A stretch of DNA of 34,402 bases from Solidesulfovibrio magneticus str. Maddingley MBC34 (lineage in GTDB: Bacteria; Desulfobacterota; Desulfovibrionia; Desulfovibrionales; Desulfovibrionaceae). Location of the stretch: positions 1 to 34,402 of the forward strand of contig ALAO01000115.1 in assembly GCA_000307955.1 (NCBI GenBank), given 5' to 3'. Position 1 is the stretch's first letter, and each line of letters opens with the position of its first letter. The notes beneath the pieces were generated by a model, which saw nothing but the letters and a program-made list of their open reading frames with translations, had not been told where the DNA came from and searched no databases. The position numbers and the translations under genes are program-made. Shown here piece by piece: positions 15,446 through 24,082 of the stretch.

Positions 15446-17320
15446 TTACTCCGCCGAAAGCTTGGCGCGCATGGCGGCCAGCACCGTGTCCAGGTTCCGG
15501 GCCAGGGCGTCCAGGGCCTGGGCGGCCCGGGGCTGGTCGCCGGCCCTGGACGCCCGTTCCAGCTCGTGGCTGGCGTCGCGCAGGGCCGGGGCGCACATAG
15601 TGGCGGCCGCCCCTTTGAGCGAATGGGCCAGGAAGGCCAGATGGGGCAAGTCCTGTTCGTCCAGGGCGCTTTGCATGGCGGCCAGGTTGCCGGGCTGTTC
15701 GGCCACGAACGCCCCGAAAAGCTTCATGAGAAAGCCGGTGTTGCCCCGGGCCTTGGCCAGAAGTTCGGTCCAGTCGAGGACCTGGCCGGCCGGTTCGGCC
15801 GGGGCGGTTTGCGGCTGTTCGGGCGCGGGCGCGGCCCCGGTGACCCGGCCAAGGGCCGCTTCCAGGTCGGCTGGGCTGACGGGTTTGCTCAAGTATTCGT
15901 TCATGCCGGCCCGCAGAAAGGTCTCGCGGTCGCCCTTGAGGGCATGGGCGGTCAGGGCCACGATGGGGATGGCCGGATCGAAGTCGCCGCTTGCATCGTT
16001 CCTGATGGCCCGGGTAGCCTCAATGCCGTCCATCTCGGGCATCTGGATGTCCATGAGCACGGCGTCAAAGCGTTTCTTGCGCAGCGCTTCCAACGCCCTC
16101 CGGCCGGTGTGGGCCACCACCACCTCGTGGCCGTCCATTTCCAGCAGTTCCTGCACGTAAATCTGATTGATGGGATTGTCCTCGGCCAAAAGGACAGTCA
16201 GCGGCCGGGCCTTGGCCGGCGCGGCCGGTTCAAGGTCCGGGCGCAGGGATCCCAGGCTGACGGGCAGGCTGAAATCGGCCTCGATGGTGAAAACGCTCCC
16301 TTTGCCTTCCTCGCTGGCGACGTTGTAGGAACCCTGCATCATTTCGACGAGCTGGCGCACGATGGCCAAGCCCAGGCCCGCCCCCTGGTAGCGCCGGGCG
16401 GGCGACACGTCGGCCTGGGTGAAGCTGTCGAAAATCGCCTTGATCTTGTCTCCGGGGATGCCGATGCCGGTGTCGCGCACCTCGAAGCGCAGCCGGGCCT
16501 GACCACTGGCCTGGCCGTTGCCGGTGCGGGCCACGGCCAGGATCACGCTGCCGGCGTCGGTGAACTTGACCGCGTTGCCGACGAGATTGATGAGCACCTG
16601 GCGCAAACGGCTCGGGTCGCCGACCAAGGTCTGAGGCACGGCCCCGATGAAGCGGTAGGTGAGCGACAAGCCCTTCTTGGCGGCCAGGGGGCGGAAGACG
16701 CTCATGACCTCTTCCACGGTCTCGCGCAGGGCAAAGGGCATGCGGGCCAGCTCGAAAGCCCCGGTCTCGATGCGGGCATAGTCCACGATGTCGTTGAGGA
16801 CGGTTAAAAGCGACTGAGCCGAATGGCGGGCCATTTCCAGATACTCCCGCTGCTTGGGCGAGAGCTCCGTGGCCATGGCCAGCTCGGTCATGCCCAGGAT
16901 GCCGATCATGGGCGTGCGGATTTCATGGGTGATGTTGGCCAGGAAATGGCTTTTGGCCCGTTCGCCGGCCTTGGCCGCCTCGCGGGCTTCGTCGAGCTTG
17001 GCTTTGGCGGCGCGCAGGGCGGTGAGGTCGCGCAGCAGGACCCGGTGCAAGGAGAGGCCGTAGCCGGTCAGGGACTCCCAGCGCGCCAGGGCCGGCCGGC
17101 CCGTGGCGGGCAGGACGATCTCCCGGGGCGCCGGGCCGTCGAGGGCAATGCCCAGGGGCAGGCCGGTGAGCTGGGGAGCCGGAAGGCCGTAGAACTGCGA
17201 GGCCAGGGCCGTGGCGTGCAGGATGATGCCGTCGCGGTCCACCAGCAGCAACGCGTCGCCGGTGAGAGCTTCCAGGGCGTCGGTTTCGCGGATGAGGCTT
17301 TCGAGCATGGCGGCGGTCAC
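15446..17320 (-). CDS. Hybrid sensor histidine kinase: PAS, HisKA, HATPase, REC, HPt
   Basis: A 624-residue soluble hybrid kinase with no membrane segment. Order: PAS-like sensor (about 15-100), HisKA with H132 in THEIRTP, HATPase (N box around NLVGNAVKFT, G1 VRDTGIGIPG, G2 YQGAGLGLAI), a receiver domain with D424 in VLMDIQMPEMDG, and a C-terminal HPt domain with H566 in AHSLKGAA. A full internal phosphorelay is therefore present; the output partner is not encoded nearby. The start is a GTG at 17320 overlapping the rtcB stop as GTGA; an ATG four codons later is also possible, with AAGGGG before it. It is translationally coupled to rtcB, an unusual partner. Confidence 0.95.
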   Translation of the reverse strand: MTAAMLESLIRETDALEALTGDALLLVDRDGIILHATALASQFYGLPAPQLTGLPLGIALDGPAPREIVLPATGRPALARWESLTGYGLSLHRVLLRDLTALRAAKAKLDEAREAAKAGERAKSHFLANITHEIRTPMIGILGMTELAMATELSPKQREYLEMARHSAQSLLTVLNDIVDYARIETGAFELARMPFALRETVEEVMSVFRPLAAKKGLSLTYRFIGAVPQTLVGDPSRLRQVLINLVGNAVKFTDAGSVILAVARTGNGQASGQARLRFEVRDTGIGIPGDKIKAIFDSFTQADVSPARRYQGAGLGLAIVRQLVEMMQGSYNVASEEGKGSVFTIEADFSLPVSLGSLRPDLEPAAPAKARPLTVLLAEDNPINQIYVQELLEMDGHEVVVAHTGRRALEALRKKRFDAVLMDIQMPEMDGIEATRAIRNDASGDFDPAIPIVALTAHALKGDRETFLRAGMNEYLSKPVSPADLEAALGRVTGAAPAPEQPQTAPAEPAGQVLDWTELLAKARGNTGFLMKLFGAFVAEQPGNLAAMQSALDEQDLPHLAFLAHSLKGAAATMCAPALRDASHELERASRAGDQPRAAQALDALARNLDTVLAAMRAKLSAE

Positions 17321-18741
17321 CCCTTGATGCAGGCCAGGGGACGAAGCCTGGCGGTTTTGACGGCCAGGCCCAGGGCCTGGGCGGCGGCGGCGGCCGCATC
17401 GATATCCTTGTAGGCTCCCGGAGCCTCCTCGCCAACCCCTTTGAGGCTTTTGGCCCGAAGGGCCACTCCGGCGCGGTCAAGCTCGGCCAGCACCTCCCGG
17501 GACGGAAAGCGTTTGGCGGCCTGTTTGCGCCCCATGGTCCGGCCGGCTCCGTGGCAGGCCGAGGCGAAGGACAATTCCGCCGCGCCGGCCGCGCCGGCCA
17601 GCACATAGGAGGCCGTGCCCATGCTGCCGCCGATGATGACCGGTTGCCCGACCTTGCGGCAAAAATTGGGCAAGTCGGGATGGCCAGGTCCATAGGCCCG
17701 AGTCGCGCCCTTGCGGTGGACGTAGAGCGTACGCGCCCTCCCGCCTGCGCCATGGCGCTCGGCCTTGCAGGTGTTGTGGGAGACGTCGAAGAGCAGCGGC
17801 AGGCGGCAGCCGGGAAACAGTTCGCCAAAAACCTCGCGCACGAGGTGGGTGATGACTTGCCGGCCGGCCAGGGCGCAGTTGACGGCGGCGCGCATGGCCC
17901 CGAGATAGGCTTGGCCCTCGGCCGAGGCGACCGGGGCGCAGGCCAGGTCCGGGTCGGGCAGGGCGATGCCGTGGCCGGGCGCGGCCCGGCGCATGGCGGC
18001 CATGTGGTCGGTGGCGACCTGATGCCCCAGGCCCCGGGAACCGCAGTGGATCGAGACCACGACCTGCCCCGGGCGCAGGCCGTAGGCGTCGGCCGAGGCC
18101 CGGCCGAGGATGTCTTCCACCCACTGCACTTCGAGATAATGGTTGCCCGAACCCAGGGAGCCCAGTTCGTCTCGCTGGCGATTCCTGGCCGTGGCCGAGA
18201 CATGCCCCGGGTCGGCCCCGGCCATGGTTCCGCCTTCCTCGCAGCGGGTCAAGTCGGCCGCCTCGCCATAGCCCTGGCTTACGGCCCAGGCCGCGCCGTG
18301 GCGCAGCATCCGGTCCATGTCCTTGTCGGACAGACGCAGCGCCCCGCCCTGGCCCACGCCGCAGGGCACGCGGGAGAAAAGCGCGTCGGCGATCCGGTCG
18401 CGCGCCGGGGCGACGTCTTCCACCGAAAGATCGGTCAGCAGCGTGCGCACGCCGCAGGCGATGTCGAAGCCCACGCCGCCGGCCGAGACCACGCCGCCGG
18501 CCTCGGGATCGAAGGCGGCCACGCAGCCGATGGGAAAGCCGAAGCCGGGATGGGCGTCGGGCAGGGCGACCACCGGTCCGACGACCCCGGGTAGGCTCGC
18601 GACATTGGCGAGCTGTCCGAGTACGTCGGCCTCCAGGGCCTTGGCCGCCGCCTTGTCGCCGTAGAAGACGGCCGGAACCCGCATGGCTCCGGTTTGGGGC
18701 AGTTCCCAGGTAAAGGCGTCTTTGGGGATCAGGCGTGCCAT
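17317..18741 (-). CDS. rtcB: RNA-splicing ligase RtcB
   Basis: RtcB joins 2',3'-cyclic phosphate (or 3'-phosphate) and 5'-OH RNA ends using GTP and Mn2+, in RNA repair or tRNA ligation. The 474-residue protein has all the signatures: PDAHPGFGFPIG, the metal-binding GGVGFDIACGVR (D93, C96), SGNHYLEVQ (N200, H201), IHCGSRGLGHQ (H232, H240), HNTCKAE, the HRKGATRAYGPGH block and CHGAGRTMGR with the nearby histidine that is guanylylated in this family. The ATG at 18741 follows AAGGA. There is no archease or RtcA gene beside it; the next gene, overlapping by four bases, is a hybrid histidine kinase. Confidence 0.97.
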   Translation of the reverse strand: MARLIPKDAFTWELPQTGAMRVPAVFYGDKAAAKALEADVLGQLANVASLPGVVGPVVALPDAHPGFGFPIGCVAAFDPEAGGVVSAGGVGFDIACGVRTLLTDLSVEDVAPARDRIADALFSRVPCGVGQGGALRLSDKDMDRMLRHGAAWAVSQGYGEAADLTRCEEGGTMAGADPGHVSATARNRQRDELGSLGSGNHYLEVQWVEDILGRASADAYGLRPGQVVVSIHCGSRGLGHQVATDHMAAMRRAAPGHGIALPDPDLACAPVASAEGQAYLGAMRAAVNCALAGRQVITHLVREVFGELFPGCRLPLLFDVSHNTCKAERHGAGGRARTLYVHRKGATRAYGPGHPDLPNFCRKVGQPVIIGGSMGTASYVLAGAAGAAELSFASACHGAGRTMGRKQAAKRFPSREVLAELDRAGVALRAKSLKGVGEEAPGAYKDIDAAAAAAQALGLAVKTARLRPLACIKG

Positions 18742-18790
18742 GAAACGTCCTTGGCCGGGCCGGTGTCGGCGCGACGGCCGCAAGTGACCG

Positions 18791-18821
18791 AGTGTAGGAC
18801 ACGGGCACGGGTTTTTGTCAA
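18791..18821 (-). promoter_or_regulatory. Possible sigma-70 promoter of rtcB
   Basis: On the minus strand a consensus TTGACA (18821-18816) is followed by TACACT (18796-18791) with a 19-base spacer, slightly long. It sits about 50 bases upstream of the rtcB ATG. Confidence 0.45.
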
Positions 18822-18888
18822 GGCGTGTTGGAAGCGGGCAGGGGCTGGGCGGAGGGCTTGCCAGGGGGGCGTGGTGGTTCAGGCGAAT

Positions 18889-18923
18889 AAAAAAGCGCCG
18901 CTTCCGGGGGAAGCGGCGCTTTT
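18889..18923 (-). terminator. Strong terminator after the ACT-domain gene (bidirectional form)
   Basis: AAAAGCGCCGCTTCC (18891-18905) and GGAAGCGGCGCTTTT (18909-18923) form a 15-base-pair stem with a three-base loop. On the minus strand six T follow the GC stem (18894-18889), directly after the ACT gene. On the plus strand only four T follow and no gene runs into it. Confidence 0.92.
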
Positions 18924-18940
18924 ACCTGTAATTGCAGCGG

Positions 18941-19372
18941 CTAGATGCTGTAGAGTTTTTCGCCGGGAATGATGGTGATGTTGTTTTTCTGCAATAGCTC
19001 AATGGCCTGGTCGGTGCGGTCGAAGCGGAAGATGATGACCGCCGACCGCTCGCACTGGTGCACGAAGGCGTACATGTACTCCACGTTGACCCCGCCCGAG
19101 CAGAGCAGGCTCAGGATGGCGTGCAGGCCGCCGGGCTGGTCCGACACTTCCACGGCCACCACGGCGTTTCGGCCCACGGTAAAGCCGTTTTCCTTGAGCG
19201 CGACCTTGGCTTTCTCGTGGTCGCTGACGATGAGGCGCAGGATGCCGAAGTCCGAGGTGTCGGCCAGGGACAGGGCGCGGATGCTGATGCCGGCCTCGGC
19301 CAGGACCCGGGTCACTTCTTCCAGGCGGCCGGCCCGGTTCTCCAGGAAAATGGAAATCTGTTCGGCTTTCAT
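18941..19372 (-). CDS. Double ACT-domain protein
   Basis: A 143-residue cytoplasmic protein made of two ACT domains (about 4-68 and 72-140): [20 protein letters not shown], then [22 protein letters not shown] domains bind amino acids and control enzymes or transcription. GGAGGA lies nine bases before the ATG at 19372, which is why the longer frame (to 19450) is rejected. It lies 131 bases downstream of paaK on the same strand. In related bacteria such a protein sits by PaaK-type aryl-CoA ligases and indolepyruvate oxidoreductase, so aromatic amino acid sensing is a reasonable inference. Confidence 0.92.
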   Translation of the reverse strand: MKAEQISIFLENRAGRLEEVTRVLAEAGISIRALSLADTSDFGILRLIVSDHEKAKVALKENGFTVGRNAVVAVEVSDQPGGLHAILSLLCSGGVNVEYMYAFVHQCERSAVIIFRFDRTDQAIELLQKNNITIIPGEKLYSI

Positions 19373-19503
19373 GGCGATGGTTCCTCCGGATGACGGGCCT
19401 TTGCCCTTATTCGTGTCGTGTCCTCGACGGGCTGTCAAACCAACCAGCAACAGGGTCGGGCGCGCGGCGAATCACGCGCGCAGTGCCCAAGCGCCGCCGG
19501 GCG

Positions 19504-20811
19504 TTATTTGCACTCGTTTCGCAGGTCGAGGATGCGCTTGGCCTTGCCCTCGGAGCGCTGGATGGCCCGGGGCTCGACCAGCTTGACCTGGGTAGTCACG
19601 CCCAGGAATTCCTTGATGTTCTTCTGGATCTTGCCTTCCAGGCGCTGGAGATTTTTAATCTCGTCGGAGAAGATCTTCTCATCGACCTCGACCTGGACGG
19701 TGAGGGTGTCGAGGTTGCCGTCGCGGCGCACCACGAGCTGGTAATGCGGGGTGAGGCCCTCGGTCTCAAGCAGGATGCTTTCGATCTGGGAGGGGAAGAC
19801 GTTGACCCCGCGAATGATGAGCATGTCGTCGCTGCGGCCGTGGACGCGCTGCATCCGGGCAAAAGTGCGGCCGCACTTGCAGGGGGTCTTGACCAGCCGG
19901 GTGATGTCGCGGGTGCGGTAGCGGATGACCGGCTGGGCTTCCTTGGTCAGCGTGGTGATGACCAGCTCGCCCATCTCGCCCGGGGCGACCGGTTCCTTGG
20001 TCACGGGATCAATGACCTCGCACAGGAAATGGTCTTCCATGAGGTGGGCGCCGTCCTGGGCTTCCAGACACTCGATGCCCACGCCCGGACCCATGACCTC
20101 GGACAGGCCGTAAATGTCGATGGCCTTGATGCCCATCTTGTTTTCGATGTCGCGGCGCATTTCGTCGGTCCAGGGCTCGGCCCCGAACACGCCCACGCGA
20201 AGGGGCAGCTCCTTGAAGTCGATGCCGGCTTCCAGGGCCGTTTCGTAGAGCACCAGGCTGTAGGAGGGGGTGCAGCACAGGACCGTGGCCCCGAAGTCCT
20301 TGAGCAGCATGGCCTGGCGTCTGGTGCCGCCGCCGGAAACCGGCACGGTGATGGCCCCCAGCCGCTCGGCTCCGTAGTGCGCCCCAAGGCCGCCGGTGAA
20401 CAGGCCGTAGCCGTAGGCCACGTGGATGATGTCGCGGCGGGTGGTGCCGGCGGCGGCGAAGCAGCGGGCGACCATGCGGCCCCAGTTGTCGATGTCGCGC
20501 TGGGTGTAGCCGACGACGGTGGCCCGGCCGGTGGTGCCCGAGGAGGCGTGGACGCGCACCACGTTGTCCCGAGGCACGGCAAAAAGGCCGAAGGGATAGT
20601 GGTTGCGCAGATCCTGCTTCTCGGTAAACGGCAGGTAGCGCAGATCGGCCAGGCTCTTGACGTCGATAGGCTTGATGCCCGCCTCGTCAAAGGCCCGGCG
20701 GTAGAAGGGCACGTTGGCGTAGACCCGCTCGCACAGGCTTTGCAGTCGTTTGAGCTGCAGGGCTTCGAGTTCCTCGCGGGGCAGGGTTTCGATATCCATG
20801 TCGAAAATCAT
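19504..20811 (-). CDS. paaK: Phenylacetate-CoA ligase
   Basis: PaaK activates phenylacetate (or a related aryl acid) to its CoA ester with ATP, through an acyl-adenylate. The 435-residue length is standard. Motifs: the ATP loop [15 protein letters not shown] (about 89-103), [25 protein letters not shown], and the C-terminal domain with [14 protein letters not shown] and a lysine near the end (SEGKAKRI). A short CKCGR pair follows TPC and may bind zinc, as in other PaaK proteins. GGAGGA precedes the ATG at 20811. With the ACT protein downstream, the probable role is in fermentation or salvage of aromatic amino acids through arylacetyl-CoA rather than the aerobic paa pathway, since no paa oxygenase genes are present. 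Confidence 0.95.
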   Translation of the reverse strand: MIFDMDIETLPREELEALQLKRLQSLCERVYANVPFYRRAFDEAGIKPIDVKSLADLRYLPFTEKQDLRNHYPFGLFAVPRDNVVRVHASSGTTGRATVVGYTQRDIDNWGRMVARCFAAAGTTRRDIIHVAYGYGLFTGGLGAHYGAERLGAITVPVSGGGTRRQAMLLKDFGATVLCCTPSYSLVLYETALEAGIDFKELPLRVGVFGAEPWTDEMRRDIENKMGIKAIDIYGLSEVMGPGVGIECLEAQDGAHLMEDHFLCEVIDPVTKEPVAPGEMGELVITTLTKEAQPVIRYRTRDITRLVKTPCKCGRTFARMQRVHGRSDDMLIIRGVNVFPSQIESILLETEGLTPHYQLVVRRDGNLDTLTVQVEVDEKIFSDEIKNLQRLEGKIQKNIKEFLGVTTQVKLVEPRAIQRSEGKAKRILDLRNECK

Positions 20812-20910
20812 GGGCGTCCTCCAAATGGCGTCGTCAGCGCATCCAAAAGGGATTCCTGCCGAAAGCGGCAGGCCGCGTCAAGAGAGGGCCGGGAAAAAGC
20901 CGGACGCTCC

Positions 20911-20966
20911 ATTTGCGGGCCGGCGGCAAATCGCATAAGGAGTGGGGGTTGCCCGCCACGGCGGGC
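20911..20966. promoter_or_regulatory. Palindrome and leader hairpin between paaK and rsfS
   Basis: ATTTGC (20911-20916) and GCAAAT (20926-20931) form an inverted repeat with a nine-base centre in the divergent gap. Closer to rsfS, GCCCGC (20951-20956) pairs with GCGGGC (20961-20966) around a four-base loop, about 24 bases before the rsfS start, and could be a leader hairpin. No good promoter hexamers were identified. Confidence 0.35.
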
Positions 20967-20990
20967 ATCAGTCATTTTTCTGGAGAACCA

Positions 20991-21455
20991 ATGTCCGTCA
21001 AATCCGCTGATGCCAACATCGCTCCCGCCGCCAAGGCCGCCCAGGTCGCTGCCTGGCTCTACGAAAAAAAAGCCAAAGAAATACAAGCCGTTGACGTCAC
21101 TGGCTTGAGCCCCATCTGCGAGGCCATGGTCATGGCCTCGGCCGGCAGCGCCCGGCAGGCCCAGGCCCTGGCCGACCACGTCCTGGCCCGTTGCGGCGAG
21201 TTCGGCTATTCCTACCTCGGCCAGGAAGGCTACCGCCTCGGCCAGTGGGTGCTGCTCGACCTCAACGACGTCCTGGTCAACATTTTCATGGGCGACCAGC
21301 GCTCCTTCTACAACCTCGAAGGCCTGTGGTCCGAGGGCAAGCCCATCGCCCTGCGTCTGGCCCCGGCGGCCAAGACCCCGGCTCCCGGCGCTGCTGACGC
21401 CGCCGACCCCGCCGATACTGGTGACGAAGACGACGATCCCGAGAGCGACGCATGA
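20991..21455 (+). CDS. rsfS: Ribosome silencing factor RsfS
   Basis: RsfS binds protein L14 of the large ribosomal subunit and blocks subunit joining when nutrients are scarce. The 154-residue protein has the family core between 15 and 125: WLYEKKAKEIQAVDVTGLSP, then SARQAQALADHVL and the closing GQWVLLDLNDVLVNIFMGDQRSFYNLEGLW. The C-terminal 30 residues are an acidic, low-complexity tail (GDEDDDPESDA). The ATG at 20991 has GGAG before it. The stop overlaps the start of gpmI as ATGA, beginning a long plus-strand operon. Confidence 0.95.
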   Translation: MSVKSADANIAPAAKAAQVAAWLYEKKAKEIQAVDVTGLSPICEAMVMASAGSARQAQALADHVLARCGEFGYSYLGQEGYRLGQWVLLDLNDVLVNIFMGDQRSFYNLEGLWSEGKPIALRLAPAAKTPAPGAADAADPADTGDEDDDPESDA

Positions 21456-22987
21456 AGCCCACGCCCACCCTGCTGTTGATCCTCGACGGCTGGGGCATCG
21501 CCCCGGCCGGTCCCGGCAATGCCGTGACCGAGGCCGGCACGCCGGCCCTTGACCGCCTGCTGGCCGACAATCCGTCCACGACCCTGGCCTGTTCCGGCCG
21601 GGCCGTGGGCCTGCCGTCGGGGTTCATGGGCAACTCCGAGGTCGGCCACATGAACATCGGGGCCGGCCGGGTGGTCTACCAGGACATGACCCGCATCGAC
21701 ATGGCCGTGGAGGACGGGTCGCTGGCCGCCAATCCGGTCCTGGCCGAGCTGGCCCGGGCGTCGCTGGCCGGCGGCGGGCGCGTTCACCTCATGGGGCTTA
21801 TCTCCGACGGTGGGGTGCACAGCCACATCAGCCACGCCAAGGCCCTGGCCGCCGCCTTCGCGGCCCTGGGGCAGCGCGACATCTTCTTCCATGCCCTCCT
21901 CGACGGCCGCGACACGCCCCCCGAAAGCGGGGCTGGTTACGTGGCCGACTTGCAGGCCTCCCTGGACAGCCTGGGCGCGGGCCGCATCGCCTCGCTCATC
22001 GGGCGTTTCTACGCCATGGACCGCGACAACCGCTGGGAGCGGGTGGCGCAAGCCTATGCCGCCCTGACCGAGGGCGCGGGCGTGCCGTTTACCGACCCGG
22101 TCGAAGCGGTCAAGGCCGCCTACGCCGCCGGGGAGACCGACGAATTCGTCAAACCACGCGTCCTGGCCGGAGGCGAGGGCGTCATCCGCGACGGCGACGC
22201 CGTGTTTTTCTTCAATTTCCGGGCCGACCGGGCGCGCGAAATCACCAAGGCCCTGGCCTTCGCCGATTTTGACGCCTTCCCCCGGGGATGCGTGCCCGCG
22301 CTGTCGGGCTACGCCACCATGACCGAGTACGACGGCTCGTTTCACCTGCCGGCGGCGTTTGCGCCAGTGGCCGTCACCGACGTCCTGGGCGAGGTCTATT
22401 CCCGGGCCGGGCTGACCCAGCTGCGGCTGGCCGAAACGGAAAAATACGCCCACGTCACCTATTTCTTCAACTGCGGCCGCGAGGAGCCTTTCCCCGGCGA
22501 GGAGCGCCTGCTCGTGCCTTCGCCCCGGGACGTGGCCACCTACGACCTCAAGCCCGAGATGAGCGCCGCCGCCGTCACCGACGCGTTCTTGGCCTCCATG
22601 GACAAGGGCCACAGCCTGTCCGTGGTCAACCTCGCCAACTGCGACATGGTGGGGCACACCGGCATCCTGGAGGCGGCCAAGGCGGCCGTGCGCACGGTGG
22701 ACGCCTGCGTGGCCCGCATCACCTCGGCCACCTCGGCCGCCGGCTGGCGGGTGCTCGTCACCGCCGACCACGGCAACGCCGAGGAGATGATCGCGCCCGC
22801 CGGCGGCCCCATGACCGCCCATACGCTGAATCCGGTGCGGCTCATTCTCGTCGATCCGACGCGAAAGGGGGCCACGCTCTCGCCGGGCAAGCTCGGCGAC
22901 ATCGCGCCGACCATTTTGTGGCTGGCCGGGCTGCCCGTGCCCGAGGCCATGACCGGACAATGCCTGATCGCCGGGGAGGGCGCATGA
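21452..22987 (+). CDS. gpmI: Phosphoglycerate mutase, cofactor-independent
   Basis: GpmI interconverts 3- and 2-phosphoglycerate in glycolysis and gluconeogenesis using two Mn2+ ions. The 511-residue length is normal. Features: metal site LILDGWG (D12), the phospho-acceptor serine S62 in GNSEVGHMNIGAGR, LISDGGVHSH, LDGRDTPP, FFFNFRADRARE, and the late metal ligands in ANCDMVGHTG and TADHGNAEEM. It overlaps rsfS by four bases and the following zinc-ribbon gene by four bases (ATGA on both sides), so all three are translationally coupled. Confidence 0.98.
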   Translation: MKPTPTLLLILDGWGIAPAGPGNAVTEAGTPALDRLLADNPSTTLACSGRAVGLPSGFMGNSEVGHMNIGAGRVVYQDMTRIDMAVEDGSLAANPVLAELARASLAGGGRVHLMGLISDGGVHSHISHAKALAAAFAALGQRDIFFHALLDGRDTPPESGAGYVADLQASLDSLGAGRIASLIGRFYAMDRDNRWERVAQAYAALTEGAGVPFTDPVEAVKAAYAAGETDEFVKPRVLAGGEGVIRDGDAVFFFNFRADRAREITKALAFADFDAFPRGCVPALSGYATMTEYDGSFHLPAAFAPVAVTDVLGEVYSRAGLTQLRLAETEKYAHVTYFFNCGREEPFPGEERLLVPSPRDVATYDLKPEMSAAAVTDAFLASMDKGHSLSVVNLANCDMVGHTGILEAAKAAVRTVDACVARITSATSAAGWRVLVTADHGNAEEMIAPAGGPMTAHTLNPVRLILVDPTRKGATLSPGKLGDIAPTILWLAGLPVPEAMTGQCLIAGEGA

Positions 22988-23229
22988 GCAGCGAATCGCG
23001 CAAACCGCTCACGCCGGCCAAGCCGGTCGGGGTGGAGCTGGTGTTTCTCTATCCGTGCCCGTTTTGCCGGCGCGAGGTGCCGGTGGTGGCCCCGGTTAAG
23101 CCGGCCATGATCGCCTGCGACGCCTGCCGGGGCCGGTTTCCCATCGTGCCCGTGGACGAGCGCTCGGTGCGCTACGTCAAGATCGCCATGGCCGGCGGCA
23201 AGGCGGCCATCGACCCGGATTTCATCTGA
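22984..23229 (+). CDS. Small zinc-ribbon-like protein
   Basis: An 81-residue protein with two CxxC knuckles, CPFC (25-28) and CDAC (45-48), 16 residues apart, typical of a zinc ribbon. The rest is short beta strands (VPVVAPV, FPIVPVD) and a basic segment. I do not recognise a named family. It starts inside the gpmI stop (ATGA) and lies 24 bases before the M50 protease gene. A role as an RNA- or protein-binding accessory is possible but not shown. Confidence 0.85.
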   Translation: MSSESRKPLTPAKPVGVELVFLYPCPFCRREVPVVAPVKPAMIACDACRGRFPIVPVDERSVRYVKIAMAGGKAAIDPDFI

Positions 23230-23253
23230 CGCCAGGCGCGTCGGAGGCCTCCC

Positions 23254-23970
23254 ATGACCTATGTCGTTGTCGCGGCGTTGTTGGGCCTGCTCGTTTTTAT
23301 TCATGAACTCGGCCATTTCCTGGCCGCCCGGGCGGTCGGCATCCCGGTGGCCCGGTTTTCCCTGGGCATCGGGCCGGTTCTCGCCAGCCGCACCGTGGGC
23401 GGCGTGCGCTATTGCTTAAGCGCCATCCCCTTTGGCGGCTATGTCCTGCCGGATCTTCGCGACGAGGCGGCCTATCTGGCCCTGCCTCTTGGCAAACGGC
23501 TGGTCTTCTCCCTGGCCGGCCCCCTGGCCAACATCCTTTCCGCCCTGGCCGTCTATGCCGTCCTGACCCTGGTCGCGCCGGGTTCCCTTGGCTGGGCCGC
23601 CCTGGCCGTCAAGCCCCTGGCCCTGTGCTGGAAGACCCTGGCCGCCATGGTGGCCGGCCTGGGCGCGCTGTTTTCCCGGCCCGAGCAATTAAGCGGCGTG
23701 GTCGGCATCGTGGCCGAGGGCTCGCGTTTCGCCGCCGGCGACCTCACGCGTTACGGCATCCTGGCCGCCCACCTGTCGCTGTCCCTGGCCGTGTTCAACC
23801 TGCTGCCGCTGCCGCCCCTGGACGGCGGCAAGATGGTCTTCGACACCCTGGCCCGCCTGTGGTCGGGGCTTTCGCGCCTGTACATCCCCGTGGCCGTGGG
23901 CGGCTGGCTGGCGCTCATCGGCCTTATGGGCTACGCCACGGTCCAGGATGTCTGGAAGTACTGCCTCTAA
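23254..23970 (+). CDS. Short M50 (site-2) zinc metalloprotease without PDZ domain
   Basis: A 238-residue membrane protein with the M50 active site in its first helix, HELGH (H17, E18, H21), and the third zinc ligand in LPPLDGGK (D190). The central G-rich segment [10 protein letters not shown] matches RseP-type proteases. RseP is about 450 residues with periplasmic PDZ domains; here the region between the two active-site helices is only about 50 residues beyond the core, so no PDZ domain is present. This places it with short S2P proteases such as those acting on small membrane substrates. GGAGG precedes the ATG. The substrate is unknown; no anti-sigma factor gene is nearby. Confidence 0.9.
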   Translation: MTYVVVAALLGLLVFIHELGHFLAARAVGIPVARFSLGIGPVLASRTVGGVRYCLSAIPFGGYVLPDLRDEAAYLALPLGKRLVFSLAGPLANILSALAVYAVLTLVAPGSLGWAALAVKPLALCWKTLAAMVAGLGALFSRPEQLSGVVGIVAEGSRFAAGDLTRYGILAAHLSLSLAVFNLLPLPPLDGGKMVFDTLARLWSGLSRLYIPVAVGGWLALIGLMGYATVQDVWKYCL

Positions 23971-24082
23971 TCGCGCGACGCGCCTCGAACCACCCCGATT
24001 TTCCATCCAATCGTCGCCCGCTGTGGACCAAAACGCCGTCTTCGGGCACGATGCTCGGGCCACGCCCCAAGGAGGAACCCCC

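Noticed and set aside
19373-19450. Longer start for the ACT protein
   Set aside because: GGAGGA lies at the right distance from the ATG at 19372, and the ACT fold starts immediately after.
21308-22960. 550-codon open frame on the minus strand opposite gpmI
   Set aside because: Shadow frame; the opposite strand is a full-length GpmI with all active-site motifs.
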